Shown here piece after piece: positions 43,608-48,432 of a stretch of 48,432 nucleotides of DNA (within the stretch, counting starts at the first letter, position 1; each line of letters begins with the position of its first letter). Source of the stretch: a virus; IMG/VR virus record IMGVR_UViG_3300031801_000949, positions 1 through 48,432 of that record. One strand, 5' to 3'. Made by a program: the position numbers and the translations under genes. The notes under the pieces were generated by a model that was given only the letters and a program-made list of their open reading frames with translations, made no database searches and was not told the origin of the DNA.

Positions 43608-44123
43608 TTAATTACTTACGTTTGAAACCCAAGACATTTTATATATTTGTGCATCTACATATTTATATGGTTTAACATCCGTTGATTCAAGAATATCTAC
43701 CATGTTGACCCATTTAGGATTCATTGTATCTCTAACTTGATATACACCATCCTTATGATCTGTTCCTCTAAGTAAAATAAAATCTCCATAGTTAAATGGT
43801 CCACCCCACCGATTTAAAAGGTTACGAGATAAAGCAACAAACTTATATTCAGATGCTCTGCTAATTTTAATATGAGTTCCGTCTGCTGTAATATTTGGAG
43901 TATTATCCGTTTGTAGATGTATAGGTTGATACATTGTTACATCCACTTCTATACCATATTTATGGAATTCATTTAACTCTGTTTGTATAACCTCATTTTT
44001 TTCCAACAATTTATTCATTTCACCAACATAAAATTCTTTATTGTTTTGAAATATATTAACGCTATAAAAAGCATTTATTAAAACTACTACAAATATAGAT
44101 GCTATTGCTGTTTCAGATTTCAT
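43608..44123 (-). CDS. Membrane-anchored 3D-domain protein
   Basis: 171 residues. N-terminal signal anchor (AIASIFVVVLINAFYSVNIF), a short coiled coil, then a 3D domain: VDVTMYQPI, NITADGTHIKISRASEYKFV, ALSRNLLNRWGG, FILLRGTDHKDGVYQVRDTM and NMVDIL, with the Asp residues of the MltA/YuiC/Rpf-type fold. Relatives cut peptidoglycan. Anchored with the domain outside the membrane, it could weaken the cell wall. It follows a good sigma70 promoter and so may be expressed early. Confidence 0.65.
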   Translation of the reverse strand: MKSETAIASIFVVVLINAFYSVNIFQNNKEFYVGEMNKLLEKNEVIQTELNEFHKYGIEVDVTMYQPIHLQTDNTPNITADGTHIKISRASEYKFVALSRNLLNRWGGPFNYGDFILLRGTDHKDGVYQVRDTMNPKWVNMVDILESTDVKPYKYVDAQIYKMSWVSNVSN

Positions 44124-44149
44124 TTTTATTTCTCCATTTGTTAACTATA

Positions 44150-44178
44150 AATATACAACTTTTAATTACCTTTGTCAA
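44150..44178 (-). promoter_or_regulatory. Sigma70-type promoter
   Basis: TTGACA (44178-44173), a spacer of exactly 17 bases and TATATT (44155-44150) on the minus strand, in the gap between the tmRNA and the 3D-domain gene. Transcription would start near 44143, about 20 bases before the ATG at 44123, with TGGAGAAATAAAA as ribosome site. Consensus quality marks it as an early, host-polymerase promoter. Confidence 0.8.
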
Positions 44179-44190
44179 GTACTTTTTTTG

Positions 44191-44610
44191 TGGAGCTGGT
44201 GGGAATCGAACCCACGTCCAGTCTGCTTTTAATAATTAGTCATTCACAACTTAGTTTGGTTTCCAAATCGGTAGTCCACCAACAAACCCACCATACCCAT
44301 TTTACTCAGAATGGTTTAACTGAAAGATTTGTTTGAATTCTAATCTATGAACGAATGATCAGTCTAACTTATTTTATGCTCAGGTGTTAGACAACCCAAG
44401 AACTTATGCGTAAGCGTAAGTTGGTTGATAATCTGAAACAGGTTCAACGAATCCGTCGGACACCATTTCTGATGCGGCTAAATGCCAATCAATTACCAAC
44501 CCTTGTAGCGATTTATCGCTATTTGAGTTTGTGAGTTTTTTATAGCGAGATCTACTCAATCTCCGTTGCACTAACTTATCAAATAACATCTGTCGAAACC
44601 GATCAGCCCC
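44191..44610 (-). ncRNA. ssrA: tmRNA (ssrA), one-piece, with non-canonical tag
   Basis: The 5' end reads GGGGCTGATCGGTTTCGACA (44610 down) and the 3' end GTGGGTTCGATTCCCAC then CAGCTCC and discriminator A (44191). GGGGCTG pairs with CAGCTCC with G3-U, the alanyl-tRNA synthetase identity pair. The CCA is not fully encoded. A helix ATAAGTTAGT/ACTAATTAT joins the two ends. The tag frame ends VSDYQPTYAYA-TAA (stop 44406-44404) inside a helix CAACC..AACTTA / TAAGTT..GGGTTG. A resume codon GCA at 44475 follows TAGCC, like TAGTC-GCA in E. coli, giving a tag of about 23 residues. The tag ends in YAYA, not LAA. Confidence 0.9.
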
Positions 44611-44614
44611 ATAT

Positions 44615-44770
44615 TTAATATTCATCAATATCCACATCCTTCTCATATTCATTGAAAGGATTATCCAATTCTGTTCTTAATACTTCTAACACTTGTTCTA
44701 CAATTTTCCAATCTTCTTCTTCAATCGCATCTCTTAATAAGCTTACTATATTATCCAAATCTATCTTCAT
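44615..44770 (-). CDS. Small acidic protein (51 aa)
   Basis: ATG 44770 behind ATGGAG; starts MKIDLDNIVSLLRDAIEEED and ends with an acidic stretch EYEKDVDIDEY. Mostly one or two amphipathic helices. Its stop lies four bases before the 5' end of the tmRNA, so the tmRNA is probably cut from the same transcript. Function unknown. Confidence 0.6.
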   Translation of the reverse strand: MKIDLDNIVSLLRDAIEEEDWKIVEQVLEVLRTELDNPFNEYEKDVDIDEY

Positions 44771-44814
44771 TTAATAACTCCATCTTTTTCATAAGTATCA
44801 TAACTAAAAAAAAA

Positions 44815-46023
44815 CTAAGCCATTAAATGTGGTAATGCTTCTACTTGACCTGCTCTTGTAACTTCTATTAATTCTACTTTAGAATGAAACTCAGATAAGT
44901 TGTTAGCACCAACATAACTAAAAGCACTACGAATTCCCTCTTGTATATCTTTAAGGATTCTCTTGACTTTCCCTTTATATGGAATGGCTTTGTGATTTCC
45001 TTCAACATTTTTATTATTACCTCTAGATTTTTTAGAATCTAATGAAGCAGAACCTCTGTATTTTTTAAATAACTTTTCGTTAGGCCACTCACCTATCTTT
45101 TCAATTTCCCCTGGACTTTCTTTAGTACCTGATAAAAGGGAGCCCAACATAACCGAGTCAGCCCCACAAGCAAGTCCTTTACACACATCACCAATATTGC
45201 GAATACCACCATCAGCAATAACGGGAGTGTTATAAGTATCAGCAACGGCGACACAATCAATGATAGCAGACACCGTAGGGATTCCGACACCCGTTCTAAT
45301 TCTCGTTTCACATAAGCTTCCATTTCCGATTCCAACTCTAAGTCCATCTGCTCCTTTTTCACATAAGTATTTAGTCGCTTCTCCTGTTGCAACTGAGCCA
45401 GCAATAACTTCGATTTGTTCCAATCTGGTTTTGATTTTTTCAATTGCTTCTCCTACAAGTTTATGATGTCCATGTGCTACATCTATAAGTAAAACATTAC
45501 ATCCGTTCATTACTAATTCTTGTGCTCTTTCTAAATAATCTCCAGTAACTCCTACAGCTGCACATCTTGGTCTTTTTTTCCACACCTCATCATCTGATAA
45601 TATATGTTCTCGCCATCCTAATCTTTCATGTAAGTCTTCAAAATCAGATTTTTCTGGTGGGTGTGTCCAATGTTTTATACTATCCCACCATTCATCCCAT
45701 ACTTTATCTAAAGTTTTTTCTTCTTCGTTATCATTACCACTCAATGGTGTAAAATAACTATCCCATTCATAATGTAATGATTTCATCATACGAGCTTGTT
45801 TTTCAATACTCTGAAATCTATGTATGACACCAACACCACCCCAATCCATCATTTCCTTTGCCATATCTAATTCAGTTACAGTATCCATTGGTGATGAAAC
45901 TATTGGAATAGTGAGTTCTGTATTCTTTGTAAATCGCGTATTAAGTTTTACATTCTCACGAGATTCCAATTCTGAATATTTTGGAACTACATTTACATCA
46001 TCATAAGTTAATGCTCTTCTCAT
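44815..46023 (-). CDS. guaB: IMP dehydrogenase/GMP reductase family protein lacking CBS domains
   Basis: 402 residues. TIM-barrel features: [18 protein letters not shown] at the start, [50 protein letters not shown], the Cys loop [20 protein letters not shown] (Cys near 235), VIADGGIRN and [17 protein letters not shown], then a flap with [10 protein letters not shown]. Where IMPDH has two CBS domains there is instead a segment of about 70 residues rich in Trp and acidic residues (residues ~83-150). It should act in guanine nucleotide supply; IMPDH versus GMP reductase is not settled by eye. Confidence 0.85.
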   Translation of the reverse strand: MRRALTYDDVNVVPKYSELESRENVKLNTRFTKNTELTIPIVSSPMDTVTELDMAKEMMDWGGVGVIHRFQSIEKQARMMKSLHYEWDSYFTPLSGNDNEEEKTLDKVWDEWWDSIKHWTHPPEKSDFEDLHERLGWREHILSDDEVWKKRPRCAAVGVTGDYLERAQELVMNGCNVLLIDVAHGHHKLVGEAIEKIKTRLEQIEVIAGSVATGEATKYLCEKGADGLRVGIGNGSLCETRIRTGVGIPTVSAIIDCVAVADTYNTPVIADGGIRNIGDVCKGLACGADSVMLGSLLSGTKESPGEIEKIGEWPNEKLFKKYRGSASLDSKKSRGNNKNVEGNHKAIPYKGKVKRILKDIQEGIRSAFSYVGANNLSEFHSKVELIEVTRAGQVEALPHLMA

Positions 46024-46665
46024 CTACTTTATAATAAGCTTTCCCAAAAATGTTTCCTTTGCTGTATCTATAGTACTAGATAACTTCTCTAAGTCTTTGT
46101 ATAACACATCAACTCTATCATACATTTCACCAAGTTGTTTTTTAATCTCTTTTTCAGTCTTAATAACTTTATTGTTTACAAAAGATTTTGTACTATCTTC
46201 TAGATCAAATAATTGTTGTTCAATATGCACATGAACATCCATTAATTCGGTTGATAACAATAAAAGTCTTTCATTGACATCTTCAATTTTTTTACTAAAA
46301 TTATTACTAATATCTTCTCGTACTGAATCACTAGTATTCTTTAATCTTATACTCAATTCTTCCTTTGTAGCAAAACCCTTCACTTGTCTTAATACAGTTT
46401 GCGCAGTAAAGGTAATTCCTTTAACTTCTTTAATAAGTGGATCAAATAATTTATTAGTTGTATACCAACTACCACCACCTACTCCTATAACACCAACTAG
46501 TACACATAATAAAGTTGTACCTAATGCTCTTATAAATGTCATTTCTTCTTTCTCCTCTTCAAGTTGATTATCTTTTGCACTTGCCCACATACCCAAAATC
46601 CACATATATATGAGTAATGGTATGGACCAAAATACTACACCTATCCATAGTGGATACTCAAACAT
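46024..46665 (-). CDS. Two-span membrane protein with long coiled coil
   Basis: 213 residues. Two hydrophobic segments (LWIGVVFWSIPLLIYMWILG and TTLLCVLVGVIGVGGGSWYT) separated by an acidic loop, then about 130 residues of helical coiled coil (RLKNTSDSVREDISNNFSKK, VNNKVIKTEKEIKKQLGEMY). This is an envelope protein of unknown role; the size and tail could fit a lysis or inner-membrane remodelling factor. Confidence 0.6.
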   Translation of the reverse strand: MFEYPLWIGVVFWSIPLLIYMWILGMWASAKDNQLEEEKEEMTFIRALGTTLLCVLVGVIGVGGGSWYTTNKLFDPLIKEVKGITFTAQTVLRQVKGFATKEELSIRLKNTSDSVREDISNNFSKKIEDVNERLLLLSTELMDVHVHIEQQLFDLEDSTKSFVNNKVIKTEKEIKKQLGEMYDRVDVLYKDLEKLSSTIDTAKETFLGKLIIK

Positions 46666-46884
46666 CTAATACTCTTCTCCTTTTTCGTGAAAGTACTTAC
46701 CATCAGTACCTAGTTTGGCATATCCACCACCAACTTTCTTGGCGTAAAGTAATGCATCTGCATCATCTTTTGCAAAAAACCTGATACCTCTATGTTTTTC
46801 TTCGTGAATCGAATCCTCAGGCAATCTGTATTCTTTTAGATTATGAGCTATATGAAATGGAATCTTTTTTCTTTTAGCAGCCAT
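46666..46884 (-). CDS. Small basic hypothetical protein
   Basis: 72 residues: AAKRKKIPFHIAHNLKEYRL, a short GIRFFAKDDADALLYAKKVG helix and a Gly/Lys end. No hydrophobic span. It overlaps the upstream gene by 11 bases. I do not recognise it. Confidence 0.6.
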   Translation of the reverse strand: MAAKRKKIPFHIAHNLKEYRLPEDSIHEEKHRGIRFFAKDDADALLYAKKVGGGYAKLGTDGKYFHEKGEEY

Positions 46885-47059
46885 CTATCTGTATATCCTC
46901 TAATTTTATATTTAACTGCTTTTCTAAAGTATCAAGTACATAATTCAAATCATTTTTAGCACCACTTAAATCAGAATCATTTTCTACAAACCCACTTGAT
47001 GTTGAATCTAGTTGATAACTAATTGATTCTAATTCTTTAAGAATTTCTGATATTGTCAT
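46874..47059 (-). CDS. Small acidic helical protein
   Basis: 61 residues, MTISEILKELESISYQLDST, with two amphipathic helices and an acidic surface; ends in Cys. No known motif. Thirteen bases after the cold-shock gene. Confidence 0.55.
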   Translation of the reverse strand: MTISEILKELESISYQLDSTSSGFVENDSDLSGAKNDLNYVLDTLEKQLNIKLEDIQIDGC

Positions 47060-47072
47060 TCACTATCCTTTA

Positions 47073-47282
47073 TTAATTTATTACTTTAACATTCTTTGCA
47101 ACTTCGCCTTTTTGGCCTTCTCCGATTTCAAATGTAACTTTTTGACCTTCTTCTAAAGTCTTATAGCCTTCTGTTTGAATCTCGGAAAAATGTACAAAGT
47201 AATCTTTACCAGCTGATACTAAATCTGCTACAAATCCGTAACCTTTTTTAGTATCAAACCATTTTACTTTACCTTCGTTCAT
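47073..47282 (-). CDS. Cold-shock domain protein (CspA-like)
   Basis: 69 residues, full-length single cold-shock domain. RNP1 is KGYGFVAD and RNP2 DYFVHFSEI; it starts [15 protein letters not shown] and ends GEVAKNVKV. It binds single-stranded RNA or DNA and melts RNA structure. In this region of translation-related genes it could help translation or antitermination during infection. Confidence 0.93.
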   Translation of the reverse strand: MNEGKVKWFDTKKGYGFVADLVSAGKDYFVHFSEIQTEGYKTLEEGQKVTFEIGEGQKGEVAKNVKVIN

Positions 47283-47284
47283 TG

Positions 47285-47710
47285 TTATTTTCCTTTTTTT
47301 ATATTATGGTTTAAAAAATCTTTTTGTTTCTGTACAGCTTCTTTAAGTGCTGCCTTTTTCTTATTGTGTCTATCAACTAACATCTGTTCCTTAGTACGAC
47401 GTTTAGCTTTCTTTCGAGGCTTAACCTTTGTAGGTTTTAATGTACCTTTAAGTTTAGGTTGTTCTTTACCTCTATGAAATACATTACCATCTGTATCAAC
47501 ATACTCAGACATAAAATGCCATCCTGCTGGACGACCTGTAGGTTTATAACCCCTTGGTTCTTCTGGAAACCCAACTATCATTTGCACACATCTACTACAT
47601 TTTAATCCTAAAGCCGAATCACCTACTTTTTCATATTCACCACAATTCATACACGCCATATAACGTATACGACCCTCATAATAACTATGACATTCTATTT
47701 TATTTTTCAT
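47285..47710 (-). CDS. Zinc-ribbon protein with basic tail
   Basis: 141 residues from ATG 47710 (GGGA upstream); the ATG at 47731 would overlap the deformylase by 19 bases and has a poorer site. CMNC and CSRC form a zinc ribbon in the N-terminal 45 residues, then [20 protein letters not shown] and a Lys/Arg-rich tail ([14 protein letters not shown]). Probably binds RNA or a polymerase or ribosome surface; not identified. Confidence 0.65.
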   Translation of the reverse strand: MKNKIECHSYYEGRIRYMACMNCGEYEKVGDSALGLKCSRCVQMIVGFPEEPRGYKPTGRPAGWHFMSEYVDTDGNVFHRGKEQPKLKGTLKPTKVKPRKKAKRRTKEQMLVDRHNKKKAALKEAVQKQKDFLNHNIKKGK

Positions 47711-47712
47711 TT

Positions 47713-48309
47713 TTATTTTCCCATATGACATTTTTTATATTTCTTTCCACTACCGCAATGGCATGGTTCATTTCTACCTATTTTAGGTCCAACTTTAAGT
47801 GGTTCTTTTTTATACTCTCTATCTATACAAGTAATCCCATTTAAATGATCTATTTCATGTTGAACACATACAGATTCAAGTATTCTTAATTCTTGCTCTT
47901 CTTTATTATACTGATCTTTTTCCCAACTACCTTTGCCATCTGATGGATTTTCTGCGCCACTAAGATACCAATCACTTTCTTCTTGCTCTGTATGTATAAT
48001 TATATTCTTATACCTTTTTGTATGTACACCTTTTTTCGGAAAAGATAAACATCCTTCATAATAATCTATCTCATCCCATTGTTCTTTAATAACAGGATTA
48101 ATTAATATAAGTGGCTCCCTAACATTAACCACAGCAACAGCAGCATCGTAACCAACTTGATTAGCCGCAAGACCAATGCCATCTTTTCTCTTGGATAATA
48201 TGTTAAGAAGTTCTTCTGCAATTTTGAGTCCTTCATCTACTGAAACCTTTCTCAATTTTTTATTGATAACTGGGTTATCTTCTTTTAAACAATTTATAAC
48301 TTTACGCAA
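47713..48309 (-). CDS. def: Peptide deformylase fused to a SEC-C zinc motif
   Basis: 198 residues starting with TTG 48309, which overlaps the stop of the lipoprotein gene. Deformylase motifs: [10 protein letters not shown] (44-53), EGCLSFP with metal Cys87, and QHEIDH with His151, Glu152, His155. About 20 extra residues ([20 protein letters not shown]) are inserted between motifs II and III. The C-terminus [20 protein letters not shown] is a SEC-C motif (Cys183, Cys185, Cys194, His195), as at the end of SecA, in place of the ribosome-binding helix of bacterial deformylase. It removes formyl from nascent chains; targeting by SEC-C is inference. Confidence 0.92.
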   Translation of the reverse strand: MRKVINCLKEDNPVINKKLRKVSVDEGLKIAEELLNILSKRKDGIGLAANQVGYDAAVAVVNVREPLILINPVIKEQWDEIDYYEGCLSFPKKGVHTKRYKNIIIHTEQEESDWYLSGAENPSDGKGSWEKDQYNKEEQELRILESVCVQHEIDHLNGITCIDREYKKEPLKVGPKIGRNEPCHCGSGKKYKKCHMGK

Positions 48310-48412
48310 AATTTTTCATCTCTATTTCATCCATATAATCAGATGGTGGTGGTGGTGGACAAGAACATCCAGTTAATTGTAAACCTATAATTATAATTAA
48401 TAAAAATAACAT
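48302..48412 (-). CDS. Short proline-rich lipoprotein, possibly o-spanin-like
   Basis: 36 residues from ATG 48412: a hydrophobic signal ([11 protein letters not shown]), lipobox LTGC with Cys16, then [20 protein letters not shown]. The frame stays open to the right edge, so a start outside the window is possible. A signal-lipobox-proline layout of this size resembles Rz1-type outer-membrane spanins, but no Rz partner is recognised in the window, so this remains a suggestion. Confidence 0.5.
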   Translation of the reverse strand: MLFLLIIIIGLQLTGCSCPPPPPSDYMDEIEMKNFA

Positions 48413-48432
48413 AACACCTAAAACCTTACAAC

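Noticed and set aside
44146-44153. TATAAATA on the plus strand
   Set aside because: There is no plus-strand gene to serve, and the bases are part of the -10 region of the minus-strand sigma70 promoter.
44404-44652. An 82-codon minus-strand frame ending in EPVSDYQPTYAYA
   Set aside because: It is the read-through of the tmRNA and its tag, not an independent protein gene.
45093-45443. A 116-codon minus-strand frame with hydrophobic segments
   Set aside because: It is an out-of-frame shadow within the IMPDH-like gene, whose own frame has intact family motifs.
1-48432. CRISPR arrays, insertion sequences, tRNA genes and rRNA
   Set aside because: I saw no regularly spaced repeats, transposase motifs or cloverleaf sequences other than the tmRNA ends, and almost no intergenic room for them.

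Overview
This window is a piece of a T4-like tailed phage genome (myovirus), very AT-rich, with every recognisable gene on the minus strand, so transcription runs from high to low coordinates. The assignment rests on a gp23-type major capsid protein, an acidic gp22-type scaffold, gp13-like neck protein, the gp43/gp44/gp62/gp45 replisome and a gp55-like late sigma factor. A T4-type late promoter box (TATAAATA) precedes the gp22-gp23 pair. Gene complement and composition fit a marine T4-like phage. The host cannot be named. The window carries a one-piece tmRNA, whereas alphaproteobacteria and marine picocyanobacteria use permuted two-piece tmRNAs, which weakly argues against those as the source of that gene.

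Layout in order of coordinates: (1) 1-4944, virion morphogenesis: gp15-like (cut by the window edge), a small neck-position protein, gp13-like, terminator, gp23, gp22. (2) 4945-7480, late promoter and structured leader of gp22, then small genes: an HTH protein with a decayed HNH domain, single-span membrane proteins and a lipoprotein. (3) 7480-29392, a glycan island of about 22 kb with mostly overlapping genes: two GT-B and several GT-A transferases, Gmd, UDP-sugar epimerase and dehydrogenase, DegT aminotransferase, formyltransferase, NodB deacetylase, NeuB and NeuA, an aldolase-KdsB fusion, a sulfotransferase, methyltransferases and sialyltransferase-like proteins. (4) 29409-43595, replication, recombination and modification: a Cas4-like nuclease, gp62, gp44, gp45, gp43, gp55, an HD hydrolase, an endonuclease VII-like protein, three Mom-like GNAT paralogs placed among replisome genes, a DUF4338/DruA-like protein and a glycosyltransferase with a C-terminal helical DNA-binding-like tail. 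(5) 43608-48432, a host-takeover and translation region: a membrane-anchored 3D-domain protein, a sigma70-type promoter, tmRNA, IMP dehydrogenase-like enzyme without CBS domains, cold-shock protein, peptide deformylase fused to a SEC-C zinc motif, and a small lipoprotein.

How the parts may work together: the island holds the enzymes to make CMP-activated nonulosonic acid (NeuB, NeuA), possibly a second CMP-ulosonic acid (aldolase-KdsB), and a GDP-4-keto-6-deoxymannose-derived amino sugar that could be N-formylated (Gmd, DegT, formyltransferase), together with transferases, a sulfotransferase and methyltransferases to assemble and decorate a glycan. The target could be the infected cell's surface or the virion. 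The Mom-like proteins, and possibly the glycosyltransferase at 39871, suggest the phage DNA itself may be modified. The tmRNA and the deformylase fusion point to phage control of nascent chains and stalled ribosomes.

All identifications come from reading motifs and gene order by eye; no database search was run.
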